Source: Rhodospirillales bacterium
GTDB taxonomy: Bacteria > Pseudomonadota > Alphaproteobacteria > Acetobacterales > Acetobacteraceae
Assembly (NCBI GenBank): GCA_025352565.1
Contig: JANXTF010000039.1
Coordinates: forward strand, 1 to 37,582
Length of the DNA: 37,582 bases
Direction of reading: 5' to 3'
The notes beneath the pieces were generated by a model. It saw nothing but the letters and a program-made list of their open reading frames with translations, was not told where the DNA came from and ran no database searches. This document shows positions 17,398 through 29,257 of this stretch, piece after piece; position 1 is the stretch's first letter; each line of letters opens with the position of its first letter. The position numbers and the translations under genes are program-made.

Positions 17398-17583
17398 CGG
17401 CGCTGTCGTGAGCCTTCCCTGTCAGGTGCGGCGACCATAGAGGCTGCGGCGGGCGCGCGAAAGGCGAACCTCAATCGTGGCACGTCCGAGCCAAACGTCA
17501 CGCCGCCAGATCTTTCCAATTCGGAAAATTTGTAGTACATGATAACGAATATGGACGCATCGTAAGTTAAATATGACAGAAAA
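17398..17583. promoter_or_regulatory. AT-rich divergent intergenic region
   Basis: This spacer separates pleD (minus) from the PmtA-like gene (plus). From about 17510 the sequence becomes strikingly AT-rich for this genome and includes a small inverted repeat, TTTCC-AATTC-GGAAA (17513-17527). It probably carries the plus-strand promoter and perhaps an operator; no confident -35/-10 pair could be fixed. Confidence 0.35.
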
Positions 17584-18240
17584 ATGATGGATTTTATGAA
17601 TTACCGCATTCACAATACAGCAACAATCTCTGGCAATTCCAACGTTCAAGTTGCCAAACCCTGGATGTTCTTCCGTCGTTGGCTCAGCAACCCGCTTCAG
17701 ATGGGCTCGGTCATCCCGTCGTCGGCAGCGTTGTGCAACCGCGTCGTGGCACAGGTGCGGCGGCGGCCCGGCGAATCGGTGCTGGAACTCGGCGCCGGCA
17801 CCGGCGTCATCTCCCGCGCGCTGCTCCAGGGTGGCGTTCCGCCCGAGCGGCTGTTCGTGGTCGAGATCGTGCCTGACATGTCGGCCCATCTGGCGCGCGT
17901 GCTGCCGGGGGTCAACGTGGTCGAAGGCGACGCCCGCCGCCTGCCCGAGCTGATCCCCGCGCAGTGGCATGGCCGCATCGGCACCGTCGTGTGCGGCATT
18001 CCATTGGTGCTGCTGAGCCTGGCCGAACAGCGCCGCTTCATCGACGCGATGGACCGTGTGGCCCCCGGGCGCGGTTTTTTGCACTTCAGCTATTGCGCCA
18101 CCTCCCCGCTTCCGGCGCGCAAGCACGGGCTGGTCGCGCGGCGCGAGGCCTGGACGCCGCTGAACTTCCCGCCCGCCAGCGTCTGGCGCTACACGCCTGC
18201 GGACGTTCCGGCGCCCGATTCCGCGCGGCAGGTGCTATAG
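17584..18240 (+). CDS. PmtA-like phospholipid N-methyltransferase (SAM-dependent)
   Basis: This 218-residue class I methyltransferase has its SAM-binding motif ELGAGTGVIS near residues 63-72 and the acidic second strand FVVEIVPDM near 90-98. Its length and the N-terminal FFRRWLSNPLQMGSVIPSS resemble Rhodobacter-type phosphatidylethanolamine N-methyltransferases, which make phosphatidylcholine, and the related KsgA-like family. Several in-frame ATGs (17584, 17587, 17596) compete and there is no strong ribosome site, so the start is uncertain. The first 25 or so codons are AT-rich compared with the rest of the gene. The acyl-CoA synthetase begins 22 bases downstream. A lipid-methylation role is likely but not certain. 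Confidence 0.75.
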   Translation: MMDFMNYRIHNTATISGNSNVQVAKPWMFFRRWLSNPLQMGSVIPSSAALCNRVVAQVRRRPGESVLELGAGTGVISRALLQGGVPPERLFVVEIVPDMSAHLARVLPGVNVVEGDARRLPELIPAQWHGRIGTVVCGIPLVLLSLAEQRRFIDAMDRVAPGRGFLHFSYCATSPLPARKHGLVARREAWTPLNFPPASVWRYTPADVPAPDSARQVL

Positions 18241-18262
18241 CTCCCCCAACCAAGGGGAAACG

Positions 18263-19903
18263 ATGGATCGCGCGCCGGCTTACGCCAAATACGACCTGCC
18301 GAAAAACGCCGCCAATTTCGCGCAGCTCTCGCCGCTGAGCTTCCTCGCGCGCACCGCTGCAGTCTACCCCGACCGCCTGGCGGTGGTGCATGGCGCGCAC
18401 CGCGCCACCTGGGCGCAAACCTATGATCGCTGCCGCCGGCTGGCCTCGGCACTCGCGGCGCGCGGCATCGGCCGCGGCGACACGGTCGCCGTCATGGCGC
18501 CCAACACGCCGCCCTTGTTCGAGGCCCATTTCGGCGTGCCGATGACGGGGGCCGTGCTGAATGCGCTCAACATTCGCCTCGATGCCGCGACGCTCGCCTT
18601 CATCCTGGCCCACGGCGAGGCCCGCGTGCTCATCACCGACCGCGAGTTCTCGGGCACCATCGAGGCGGCCCTCGCGCTGATGGAGCCCGACTCGCGTCCC
18701 TTCGTGATCGACATCGACGACCCGCTCGCGCCGCCCGGCAGGCTGCTCGGCACCATCGAGTACGAGGCCTTCCTTGCCGCCGGCACGCCCGACCATGCCT
18801 GCGTGCCGCCGGCGGACGAGTGGGACGCGATCGCGCTCAACTACACCTCCGGCACCACCGGTAACCCCAAGGGCGTCATCTACCACCACCGGGGCGCGGC
18901 CCTGAACGCCATCGGCAACGTGCTGGCCTGGGGTCTTGCAGGCCACCCGGTGTATCTCTGGACGCTGCCGATGTTTCACTGCAACGGCTGGTGCTTCCCC
19001 TGGACCATCACGTCGCTTGGCGGAACCCATGTCTGCCTGCGCCGGGCCGACGCCCCCTCGATTCTCGCCGCGATCTCGGCCGAACGCGTCACGCATCTCT
19101 GCGGGGCACCGATCATCCTCAACATGCTGGCCCAGACGCCAGATGCCGCCTGGCCGGATTTTGGCGGCGTGATCGTGAAAATAATGACGGCCGGCGCCTC
19201 GCCTCCCGCCGCGGTCATCGAGGCGATCGAGGCGCGGGGCTTCCACGTCACCCATGTGTACGGCCTCACCGAGGTGTACGGCCCGGTCACCTTATGCGCC
19301 TGGCAGGACGAGTGGGATGCCCTGCCCGCCCCGGATCGCGCCCGCATCAAGGCCCGGCAGGGCGTGCCGTATCACTCGCTCGACGGCCTCATGGTGGCGG
19401 ACCCGGTCACGCTCGCCCCGGTCCCGCGCGACGGGGCGACGATGGGAGAGGTGCTGATGCGCGGCAACCCGGTGATGAAGGGCTACCTGAAAAACCCCAC
19501 CGCCACCGCGGAGGCCTTCGCCGGCGGCTGGTTCCACACCGGCGACCTCGGCGTCTGTCACCCGGACGGCTATATCGAGCTGAAGGACCGCAGCAAGGAC
19601 ATCATCATCTCGGGCGGCGAGAACATCTCGACCATCGAGGTGGAGGACGTGCTCTATCGCCACCCCGCCGTGCTGGAAGCCGCCGTCGTGGCGCGGCCCG
19701 ACCCGGTCTGGGGCGAGACACCCTGCGCTTTCGTCACCCTCAAGCCGGGCCGCGAGGCAAGCGAGGCCGAGCTTCTGGCCTTCTGCCGCGAGCACCTCGC
19801 CCGCTTCAAGCTGCCCAAGAAGGTGGTCTTCGGCCCGATGCCCAAGACCTCGACCGGCAAGATGCAGAAATTCGTCCTGCGGGAGCGCGCCCGGGCGGTA
19901 TGA
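18263..19903 (+). CDS. AMP-forming acyl-CoA synthetase
   Basis: This 546-residue member of the acyl-adenylate-forming family activates a carboxylic acid to its CoA thioester via an acyl-AMP. The P-loop YTSGTTGNPKG is at 194-204, the adenine-binding YGLTEVYGP is near 331-339, the hinge-region GWFHTGDLG and ISGGENIS follow, and the catalytic lysine is Lys533 in TSTGKMQK. It belongs to the medium-/branched-chain type that includes AlkK and DmdB-like ligases; the exact substrate is not readable. A strong ribosome site (AAGGGGAAACG) precedes the ATG. It is probably co-transcribed with the PmtA-like gene. Confidence 0.92.
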   Translation: MDRAPAYAKYDLPKNAANFAQLSPLSFLARTAAVYPDRLAVVHGAHRATWAQTYDRCRRLASALAARGIGRGDTVAVMAPNTPPLFEAHFGVPMTGAVLNALNIRLDAATLAFILAHGEARVLITDREFSGTIEAALALMEPDSRPFVIDIDDPLAPPGRLLGTIEYEAFLAAGTPDHACVPPADEWDAIALNYTSGTTGNPKGVIYHHRGAALNAIGNVLAWGLAGHPVYLWTLPMFHCNGWCFPWTITSLGGTHVCLRRADAPSILAAISAERVTHLCGAPIILNMLAQTPDAAWPDFGGVIVKIMTAGASPPAAVIEAIEARGFHVTHVYGLTEVYGPVTLCAWQDEWDALPAPDRARIKARQGVPYHSLDGLMVADPVTLAPVPRDGATMGEVLMRGNPVMKGYLKNPTATAEAFAGGWFHTGDLGVCHPDGYIELKDRSKDIIISGGENISTIEVEDVLYRHPAVLEAAVVARPDPVWGETPCAFVTLKPGREASEAELLAFCREHLARFKLPKKVVFGPMPKTSTGKMQKFVLRERARAV

Positions 19904-19924
19904 ACGACCCGACGTTGTGCTTCC

Positions 19925-19947
19925 CCCTCCCCCACGAGGGGGGAGGG
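19925..19947. terminator. C-tract/G-tract hairpin between converging genes
   Basis: A 9-bp stem (CCCTCCCCC with GGGGGAGGG, 5-base loop) lies 21 bases after the acyl-CoA synthetase stop and 63 bases before the end of the opposing flavin oxidoreductase gene. It has no T-tract. It may be a bidirectional terminator or one copy of a dispersed palindrome (compare 8152-8174). Confidence 0.45.
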
Positions 19948-20010
19948 CAAGCAAGCGCGTGCTTCAACCCGATATGTGAATGCCGCAGCCTGTTGGGAGG
20001 GACGGGATAT

Positions 20011-21423
20011 TCATCTCCCCGTCAGGATACGCTCGACCAGTTGGCGCACCGTCGGCACGAACCCGTTGCCGTAGAACGGGTCGGTCGCGAAGCGATAGGC
20101 ATTGTGGCCGCTGAACATCAGGTTGTTGTCCACCGCGACCGGGTCGTCTTTGGCGTTGCCGATATCCTGCAGGGTCTTCTGGATGCAGAAGCTGCGCGGA
20201 TCAGCCTTCTTTCCGGTGGAGAAATCCGGCTCGTGCTGCTCCCAGTTCGAGAAGCGGCAGGTGCTGAGGCAGCCCATGCAGGCCACCTGATCGGCCAAAA
20301 TCTGGCGGGACTGATCCGGCGTCACAAAAACCAACGTGCTGTCGGGCGTGCGCAGCGCCTCGACGAAGCCGGCGGCCTCCCAGGCGCGGACATGGCTGAA
20401 ATCGGCGGGCGTGAGATAAACCACGCGCTTGCGGGGCCCCACGCCGAATTCGGCGACGTGCTCGCCAACCGGCTCGGTGGTGTAGGCCACCTGCCGGTCG
20501 TTGCGGGCGCGGAGTTCCTGGATGAAGTGGTTGTTCACCGCCGAGGAGTAGAAGCCGGTCGGGCTGAAATGGTTGAGAAACACGTCGCCTTCCTTCAGCG
20601 TCACCAGGCGCTGCTTCCAGGCCTCGCCGATCGGGCTCTCGCGCGTCAGCAGCGGCCGCGTGCCGAACTGGAAAGCGATCGGGCCGAGCTCGGGGTTGTC
20701 GATCCAGTCCTGCCACTCCTCGAGCCACCAGACGCCGCCGGCCATGATGATCGGCGTCTCGCCGAGGCCGAAGGTCCGCATCAGCTTGCGGAGCGCCAGC
20801 ACGCGGGGGAACGGGTCTTCCGGCCGCTTTGGGTCCTCGCTGTTGGACAGGCCGTTATGGCCGCCCGCAAGCCACGGGTCTTCGTACACGACGCCCCCCA
20901 GCAGGGAGGCCGCCTTGCTGTAGGCGCGTTTCCACAGCGCGCTGAACGCGCGGGATGAGGACACGATCGGGTAGTAATGCACGTTGAACCTGGCCGCGAT
21001 GTCGGACAGGCGATAGGGCATTCCCGCACCGCAGGTCAGGCCGTGGATCAGGCCCTTGGCGTTCTCCAGCACGCCGGTGATGACACGCTCCGCGCCACCC
21101 ATCTCCCACAGGATGTTGGCGTGGATGCGTCCCTGCCCGCCCGCGATCTCATGCGCCTGCCGGGCCTGGGCGATGCCGCCTCGGATGGCGTACTGCACCA
21201 GTTCCTCGTGCCGCTCCCGCCGCGTGCGGCCGTGATAAACCTGCGGGATCAATGTGCCGTCGGGCTCGAAGCTGTCCGCATTGACCGCGCTGAACGTGCC
21301 GGTGCCGCCGCCCGCGGCCCAATGGCCGGAGGTGACGCCCGTGGAGATCGAGACACCCTTGCCGCCCTCGACGATGGGCAGAACGTCCACCCCGCCCATG
21401 CGGATCGCATTGATCGCCTTCAT
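20011..21423 (-). CDS. NMO/YrpB-type FMN oxidoreductase with possible Fe-S site
   Basis: This 470-residue protein resembles nitronate monooxygenase / 2-nitropropane dioxygenase-type flavoproteins, which use a TIM barrel with FMN. Supporting stretches include GGVDVLPIVEGGKGVSIS at the N-terminus, LTCGAGMP near 150, IIMAGGVWW near 245 and FQFGTRPLLT near 270. It is much longer than standard NMO (about 320-380). The C-terminal part holds Cys382, Cys385 and Cys389 (CMGCLSTC) and Cys413, which could ligate an iron-sulphur cluster as in dienoyl-CoA-reductase-type flavoproteins. The start ATG at 21423 follows GGGAGACGGGCG. The true substrate is unknown; PfaD-like or other reductase roles are possible. 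Confidence 0.75.
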   Translation of the reverse strand: MKAINAIRMGGVDVLPIVEGGKGVSISTGVTSGHWAAGGGTGTFSAVNADSFEPDGTLIPQVYHGRTRRERHEELVQYAIRGGIAQARQAHEIAGGQGRIHANILWEMGGAERVITGVLENAKGLIHGLTCGAGMPYRLSDIAARFNVHYYPIVSSSRAFSALWKRAYSKAASLLGGVVYEDPWLAGGHNGLSNSEDPKRPEDPFPRVLALRKLMRTFGLGETPIIMAGGVWWLEEWQDWIDNPELGPIAFQFGTRPLLTRESPIGEAWKQRLVTLKEGDVFLNHFSPTGFYSSAVNNHFIQELRARNDRQVAYTTEPVGEHVAEFGVGPRKRVVYLTPADFSHVRAWEAAGFVEALRTPDSTLVFVTPDQSRQILADQVACMGCLSTCRFSNWEQHEPDFSTGKKADPRSFCIQKTLQDIGNAKDDPVAVDNNLMFSGHNAYRFATDPFYGNGFVPTVRQLVERILTGR

Positions 21424-21478
21424 CGCCCGTCTCCCGTGCCCCGCAGATCGGGGTCGCCTGTCAGCGCATTGTAATGGT

Positions 21479-21510
21479 GATGGCGCCCGTTGGTATCAAC
21501 GGGCGCCATC
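21479..21510 (-). terminator. Perfect 13-bp hairpin after pnp
   Basis: GATGGCGCCCGTT pairs perfectly with AACGGGCGCCATC around the loop GGTATC. It lies 37 bases beyond the pnp stop and upstream of the flavin oxidoreductase gene, marking the likely end of the rimP-pnp operon. No strong T-tract follows on the minus strand, so termination may need Rho, or the stem may protect the 3' end. Confidence 0.7.
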
Positions 21511-21546
21511 CAGGCTGGTACTCGGTTCGTCGGCCGGTGGATGCGG

Positions 21547-23769
21547 TTATTCCGCGGCGGTCGGCTCGTGACGCTCGCGGTCGCCGCGCTCGCGGCCCCC
21601 GCCTTCGCGCCCGCCGCCGCCTTCGCGCCCGCCCTCGCGCCCGCCGCCGGCCTTGGCACCCACCTTTTCGGTGATGTCCTCGCCGGTCGCCTGATCGACC
21701 ACGCGCATCGACAGTTTCACCTTGCCGCGGTCATCGAAGCCCATGACCTTCACCTTCACGGCATCGCCCTGGTTGACCACATCGGTCGTCTTGTTCACCC
21801 GGCCCTGCGACAGCTCGCTGATATGCACGAGGCCGTCCTTGGCACCGAGGAAGTTCACGAACGCGCCGAACTCGGCGGTTTTCACCACCTTGCCATTGTA
21901 GATCACGCCCACTTCCGGTTCCGCCACGATGCCGCGGATGCGGTCGATGGCGGCCTGGGCCTTCTCGGGGTCGCTCGACGCGATCTTGATCGTTCCGTCG
22001 TCCTCGATGTCGATCTTGGCGCCGGTCATCTCCACGATCTCGCGGATCACCTTGCCGCCGGTACCGATCACGTCGCGGATCTTCTCCTTCGGCACGGTGA
22101 TGATGGTGATGCGCGGCGCGGTCGGCGCCACTTCCTCACGCCCGCTGGTCAGCGCCTTGGCCATCTCGCCGAGGATGTGGATGCGGCCATCGCGGGCCTG
22201 ATCCAACGCCACGCGCATGATGTCGGGCGTGATCGACGTGATCTTGATGTCCATCTGCAGGCTGGTGATGCCGCGCTCGGTGCCGGCCACCTTGAAGTCC
22301 ATGTCGCCGAGGAAATCCTCGTCGCCCAGGATGTCGGACAGCACGGCATAGCCGCGATCCTCCTTGATGAGACCCATGGCGATGCCGGCGACCGGGCGCT
22401 CCAGCGGCACGCCCGCGTCCATCAGGGCCAGCGAGGTGCCGCAGACCGTCGCCATGGACGAGCTGCCGTTGCTCTCGGTGATCTCGCTGACGATGCGCAG
22501 CGTGTACGGGAACTTGTCCTTCGCGGGCAGCAGCGGGTGGATGGCCCGCCAGGCGAGCTTGCCGTGGCCGATCTCGCGGCGGCCCGGGCTGCCCATGCGT
22601 CCCGCTTCGCCAACCGAGTACGGAGGGAAGTTGTAGTGCAGCATGAAGTGCTCGCGGTACTCGCCGTCGAGCGCGTCGATGATCTGCTCGTCCTGGCCGG
22701 TGCCGAGCGTGGCCACGCACAGCGCCTGCGTCTCGCCACGGGTGAACAGCGCCGAGCCATGCGCGCGCGGCAGCACGCCCACCTCGGCCGCGATCGGGCG
22801 AACGGTCTTGGTGTCGCGGCCGTCGATGCGCAGGCCGGTGTCCAGGATGGCGTTGCGGACGATGTCGGCCTCAAGCTCCTTGAACAGCCCCTTCGCCTTG
22901 TCGGCGTCCAGGCCCTCGGCGGTGAGTGCCGCGGAGGCGGCCTTCTTGGCGGCCGAAACCTTGTCCTGGCGGACCTGCTTCAGTTTCTCGGTGTAGGCTT
23001 CGACGAGGCCGGCGCGTCCCAGCGCGTCGACGCGGGCGGCCAGCGCCTTCTCGGCGTCGGTCTTCTCGACCAGCGCCCAGGGCTCGCGGGCGGCATGTTC
23101 GGCCAGCTCGATGATCGCCTGGATCACCGGCAGCAGGGCCGCATGGCCGAACGTGACCGCGCCGAGCATGATCTCCTCGGACAGCTCCGACGCCTCGCTC
23201 TCGACCATCAGCACGCCTTCGGTGGTGCCGGCGAGCACGAGGTCGAGCTTCGATGTCTCCATCTGGTCCGAGGTCGGGTTCAGCACATAGGCGCCATCGA
23301 TGTAGCCGACGCGGGCACCCGCGATCGGCCCGAAGAACGGGATGCCGGACAGCGTCAGCGCCGCCGAGCAGCCGACCATGGCGACCATGTCGGGGTCGTT
23401 CTCAAGGTCGTGGCTGAGGACGGTGGCGACCACCTGGACCTCGTTGCGGAAGCCCTTCGGGAACAGCGGGCGCAGCGGGCGGTCGATCAGGCGGCTGGTC
23501 AGCACCTCCTTTTCGGTCGGGCGTCCCTCGCGCTTGAAGAAGCCGCCGGGGATCTTGCCGGCCGCGAAGGTCTTTTCCTGATAGTTGACCGTGAGCGGGA
23601 AGAAATCCTGGCCGGGCTTGGGCGAGCGCACGCCGACGGCGGTGCAGAGCACGATGGTGTCGCCGTAGCGGGCCATGACGGAGCCGTCGGCCTGACGCGC
23701 GACCTTGCCGGTCTCGAGGATCAGCTTGCGGCCGCCCCAGTCGAGTTCCTTGCGAAAGTGATTGAACAT
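21547..23769 (-). CDS. pnp: Polyribonucleotide nucleotidyltransferase (PNPase)
   Basis: PNPase is a trimeric phosphorolytic 3'-5' exoribonuclease of the degradosome. The 740-residue product has two RNase PH-like domains separated by an alpha-helical linker, a KH domain with [12 protein letters not shown] (around 550-610) and an S1 domain (about 620-705). It ends in a Gly/Arg-rich tail (706-740) that is probably an extra RNA- or RNase E-binding element. The real start is the ATG at 23769 ([13 protein letters not shown]), preceded by AGGAAAAACCGC; the frame stays open upstream, but that stretch does not resemble PNPase. It follows rpsO, the classical arrangement. Confidence 0.97.
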   Translation of the reverse strand: MFNHFRKELDWGGRKLILETGKVARQADGSVMARYGDTIVLCTAVGVRSPKPGQDFFPLTVNYQEKTFAAGKIPGGFFKREGRPTEKEVLTSRLIDRPLRPLFPKGFRNEVQVVATVLSHDLENDPDMVAMVGCSAALTLSGIPFFGPIAGARVGYIDGAYVLNPTSDQMETSKLDLVLAGTTEGVLMVESEASELSEEIMLGAVTFGHAALLPVIQAIIELAEHAAREPWALVEKTDAEKALAARVDALGRAGLVEAYTEKLKQVRQDKVSAAKKAASAALTAEGLDADKAKGLFKELEADIVRNAILDTGLRIDGRDTKTVRPIAAEVGVLPRAHGSALFTRGETQALCVATLGTGQDEQIIDALDGEYREHFMLHYNFPPYSVGEAGRMGSPGRREIGHGKLAWRAIHPLLPAKDKFPYTLRIVSEITESNGSSSMATVCGTSLALMDAGVPLERPVAGIAMGLIKEDRGYAVLSDILGDEDFLGDMDFKVAGTERGITSLQMDIKITSITPDIMRVALDQARDGRIHILGEMAKALTSGREEVAPTAPRITIITVPKEKIRDVIGTGGKVIREIVEMTGAKIDIEDDGTIKIASSDPEKAQAAIDRIRGIVAEPEVGVIYNGKVVKTAEFGAFVNFLGAKDGLVHISELSQGRVNKTTDVVNQGDAVKVKVMGFDDRGKVKLSMRVVDQATGEDITEKVGAKAGGGREGGREGGGGREGGGRERGDRERHEPTAAE

Positions 23770-23943
23770 GCGGTTTTTCCTATAGAACCGTGACAGTCGG
23801 CGAAGTCCGCGGGCGATCGGGTGCTCGTGGGACACGGCGTCTCGGGCGGCATGGAGCGAGCCACCCGGCGGGGCGGTCGCGACGTCCATGTGGCCGGAAA
23901 CGCCGTCATGTCTCCCAGCGAAAATCCGGATCGCATCGGTCTC

Positions 23944-23985
23944 GCCGCGTGGCGCGGCATTGCCCCGCGCCCCCATGGCGCGGGG
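23944..23985 (-). promoter_or_regulatory. Two hairpins in the rpsO-pnp spacer
   Basis: A perfect 9-bp hairpin (23963-23985, CCCCGCGCC with GGCGCGGGG) lies 12 bases beyond the rpsO stop, followed by a 6-bp hairpin (23944-23958, GCCGCG-TGG-CGCGGC). In enteric bacteria the equivalent spacer carries the rpsO terminator and an RNase III-cut stem through which PNPase represses itself. These stems may serve that role. Confidence 0.5.
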
Positions 23986-23997
23986 AGAGCGTGGCGT

Positions 23998-24267
23998 CTA
24001 GCGGCGGAGGCTGAGTCTGGTGATGAGCGCCTGATAGCGGGCGTGGTTCTTGCCCTTCAGATAGTCCAGCAGGCTGCGGCGGCGACCGACGAGCACCAGC
24101 AGGCCGCGACGGCTGTGGAAGTCCTTCGCGTGGATCTTGAGGTGCTCGGTGAGGTAGTTGATCCGTTCGGTGATGAGCGCCACCTGCACTTCGGGGCTGC
24201 CGGTATCGTTTTCGCCGGTGGCGTGTTCGGCAATGAGCGCGGTACGGCGCTCGGCTGTCATCGACAT
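23998..24267 (-). CDS. rpsO: 30S ribosomal protein S15
   Basis: The 89-residue product is exactly the usual S15 length. It contains the signature [16 protein letters not shown] and the conserved [20 protein letters not shown], which bind 16S rRNA helix 22. Two adjacent ATGs (24270 and 24267) are possible; the second has the better spacing from CAGGAG and gives the family N-terminus. It lies between truB and pnp, as in many proteobacteria. Confidence 0.96.
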   Translation of the reverse strand: MSMTAERRTALIAEHATGENDTGSPEVQVALITERINYLTEHLKIHAKDFHSRRGLLVLVGRRRSLLDYLKGKNHARYQALITRLSLRR

Positions 24268-24308
24268 CATTCTACTCCTGAATGAAAGGTTGAAGAAGCG
24301 CGTGCGGC

Positions 24309-25235
24309 CTACAGAAGCCGTTCGGGCTTGAGCCAACCATCTTCGAGGCGGCACAACCCGAGCACGCGACTCCCCGCCATGGCCCGTGCCAACCCGCCCG
24401 CGGGGTCGGCCGTCCGTGGAATGCGGCCCATGAGCGAAACCAGGTTGATCGCCTGTCCGTTCGAGAGGCCGAAGGCTTCCGCCTCGGTCAGGGCCAGCGC
24501 CGGGATGTCGGCCAGCGCGGTCGCGACCTCGAGCAGGAAGTCCGAGGAAGTGGGCGGGGTATCGTCCCCCCGCTGCAGTTTGTCCAGTGGAATCGCCTGT
24601 GCTTCGGTGAACGGCCCGACCCGCAGGCGGCGCAGGGCGGCGATGTGGCCGAAGGTGCCGCACGCGATGGCGAGGTCGCGCGCCAGGCTGCGCATGTACA
24701 CGCCCTTGCCGGACTGGACCTCGAAAATCGCGGTGTCGGCATCGATCCGCTCGATCAGCTCGAAGCGATCGACCCGCGCCGGGCGCGGCGGCAGCACGGG
24801 CGGGTTGCCCGCGCGCGACAGGTCGTAGGCGCGCTCGCCGGCCACCTTGATGGCGGAATACACCGGTGGCACCTGCATGATATCGCCGGTGAACGCCGCG
24901 AGCGCCGCTGAAAGGGTGGCATTGTCCGGGCGGTGGTCGCTGGTGGCGGTCACCGCGCCATCGGCGTCGTCAGTGTCGCGCGCCTCGCCCATCCGCAGCG
25001 TGAAGCGGTACAGCTTGGTGCCGTCCATGACGTAGGGCACGGTTTTGGTGGCGGAGCCGAACGCGACGGGCAGCAGGCCGGTGGCCAGCGGATCGAGCGT
25101 GCCGCCGTGGCCGGCCTTCTGCGCGTCGAACCAACGGCGCACGCGGTTGACCACATCGGTGCTGGTGATGCCCGCGGGCTTGTCGACGATCAGCCACCCG
25201 TCGAGCGGGCGGCCTTGCTGGCGGCGGCGGCGCAT
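24309..25235 (-). CDS. truB: tRNA pseudouridine(55) synthase
   Basis: TruB converts U55 in the T-loop of nearly all elongator tRNAs to pseudouridine. The protein is 308 residues from the ATG at 25235, with [13 protein letters not shown] (14-26) and the catalytic Asp48 in [12 protein letters not shown]. Further family motifs are [16 protein letters not shown] and the [11 protein letters not shown] segment. A C-terminal PUA-like part (about 240-308) is present. An earlier in-frame ATG at 25280 would extend the protein into the repeat region and is less likely. It lies downstream of rbfA, separated by the long inverted repeat. Confidence 0.95.
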   Translation of the reverse strand: MRRRRQQGRPLDGWLIVDKPAGITSTDVVNRVRRWFDAQKAGHGGTLDPLATGLLPVAFGSATKTVPYVMDGTKLYRFTLRMGEARDTDDADGAVTATSDHRPDNATLSAALAAFTGDIMQVPPVYSAIKVAGERAYDLSRAGNPPVLPPRPARVDRFELIERIDADTAIFEVQSGKGVYMRSLARDLAIACGTFGHIAALRRLRVGPFTEAQAIPLDKLQRGDDTPPTSSDFLLEVATALADIPALALTEAEAFGLSNGQAINLVSLMGRIPRTADPAGGLARAMAGSRVLGLCRLEDGWLKPERLL

Positions 25236-25275
25236 TGTTTGGTGCTCAGCTTTCAAGGAATGATCAAATTTGCCC

Positions 25276-25356
25276 GTCATGGTCGGCGAAGGCCGGCCAT
25301 CCACGTCTTCAAATGCCGCGGTAAGACGTGGATGGTCGGCCTTCGCCGACCATGAC
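25276..25356. repeat. 34-bp inverted repeat (double REP-like hairpin) between rbfA and truB
   Basis: Arms 25276-25309 and 25323-25356 are reverse complements at 33 of 34 positions, with a 13-base spacer; the one mismatch is a G-T-type change. Each arm also holds its own hairpin (second arm GGTCGGC-CTTC-GCCGACC), so the DNA could extrude a cross or the RNA could form one long stem. It is transcribed within the operon. The arm matches the element at 303-334. Confidence 0.9.
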
Positions 25357-25367
25357 GGAGAATCGTT

Positions 25368-25783
25368 CTACGGCAACGTCTCGTCGCCGAGGTCGCGCGC
25401 CACTTCAGGCTGGCGCAGCAACAAGCTGACATGCATCGCGTAGTCGATGCTGGTATCGGCCTGGAACGAGATATCCGGCGCCACCCGCAACCGCCGCAAT
25501 TCCTTGGCCACCTGGCCGCGCAAGAACGGGGCCGCGCGGCGCAAGGCCGGCAGCTTGTCGGCGATATCGGCACGGCCGAGACGGGTCACGAATGCCGTGG
25601 CACGCTTCAAATCCGGCCCGATCCGCACTTCCGTCACCGTGACGATGACGTCGACCAGATCGGGGTCGCGGATTTCGCCGCGCAGGAAGATCGCGGCGAG
25701 CACGTGGCGGATTTCCTCCGCCACACGCAGCTGGCGCTGCGTGGGCGGCTTGGCGGAAATCTTGGTCGTGGTTGCGGCAGCCC

Positions 25784-25787
<4 letters not shown>
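25368..25787 (-). CDS. rbfA: Ribosome-binding factor A
   Basis: RbfA assists late maturation of the 30S subunit. The product is about 139 residues with a single KH-like domain; recognisable stretches are [32 protein letters not shown] and [15 protein letters not shown]. No ATG is available near the right place. The best start is the TTG at 25787, which overlaps the infB stop as TTGA and points to translational coupling. A longer frame extends into infB but is not family-like. Confidence 0.9.
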
Positions 25788-28486
<2,699 letters not shown>

Positions 28487-29257
28487 CTATACGCCTGCAT
28501 CCTGCTCGTTCGTTCCGCCCGACAGCGCCGGGCGCTTGGTCCGGCCCGCGGCACCGCCGAGAGCCTTGTCGAAATCCGCCGACCTTCCGGCCAGCGGTAT
28601 CCCCGCCAGCGATATCCCAGCCAGAGATATCCCGGCCAGCCGCTCCGCCTCGTGGCGCAGCATGGTGGCCAGCCGGCCCTCCGCCACGGCCACATGAACC
28701 GCGTGATCGCGTCCGAACACGGACCCGAGGGCCGCGCCGTCCAACGGGGCGATCACGGCGACCTTCTCCCGCCACCCGGCGAGAAACCGCGCCCGCTCGT
28801 CCGGACTGCCGTCGCTGGCTTGCACCACCACGCCGACTCGTCCCGCCACAAGCCACTCGCGCGCCTTGCCGAACCCCGCAACAGCCTGCCCAGCGCGCCG
28901 GGCGAGGCCGAGTATTTCGCCGATCCGCCGCGCCAGCGACGCCTGCAGGAAAGAGGTGAGATCGGGGGGAACCAGCACCTGCCCACGGGCCGCTTTCGTG
29001 AAAGCACCCCTGGTGCGAGCGGTTTCTAGCACATCCGCCCGCGCACTCAACCAGATTCCCCTGCCGGGCAGCCTTGCGGCGATGTCGGGGATGATCCGCC
29101 GGTCGGGCCCGACAACGAAGCGGATCATCCGCTCCTTGGCCAGCCGCTCCCGCGTCACCGCACAGCGGCGCAGCGGGCCGGTCTCGGGCTCGTCGGCTTC
29201 CGGATCGTCGGGGTCGGTCTCAGGCGTGACCCGCCTCCCCTGTCGCCGCCGGGGCAC
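28487..29257 (-). CDS. YlxR (DUF448) - L7Ae-like fusion, RNA-binding protein
   Basis: This 256-residue protein joins two parts that are separate genes (ylxR, ylxQ) in Firmicutes. The YlxR-like domain (about 28-95) has [19 protein letters not shown]. The L7Ae-like domain (about 110-205) has [20 protein letters not shown] and [11 protein letters not shown], suggesting kink-turn RNA binding. The C-terminal part contains the short repeat [18 protein letters not shown]. The GTG at 29257 overlaps the end of nusA by 38 bases, and infB starts straight after the stop. Placement between nusA and infB fits a role in RNA or translation, but the precise function is unknown. Confidence 0.88.
   Translation of the reverse strand: MPRRRQGRRVTPETDPDDPEADEPETGPLRRCAVTRERLAKERMIRFVVGPDRRIIPDIAARLPGRGIWLSARADVLETARTRGAFTKAARGQVLVPPDLTSFLQASLARRIGEILGLARRAGQAVAGFGKAREWLVAGRVGVVVQASDGSPDERARFLAGWREKVAVIAPLDGAALGSVFGRDHAVHVAVAEGRLATMLRHEAERLAGISLAGISLAGIPLAGRSADFDKALGGAAGRTKRPALSGGTNEQDAGV
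28591..28635. repeat. 15-bp tandem repeat inside the ylxR-L7Ae gene
   Basis: Three near-identical 15-base units (plus-strand consensus CCAGCGATATCCCAG) encode the in-frame pentapeptide LAGI(S/P). The period is a multiple of three, so copy-number change would preserve the frame. Confidence 0.8.
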
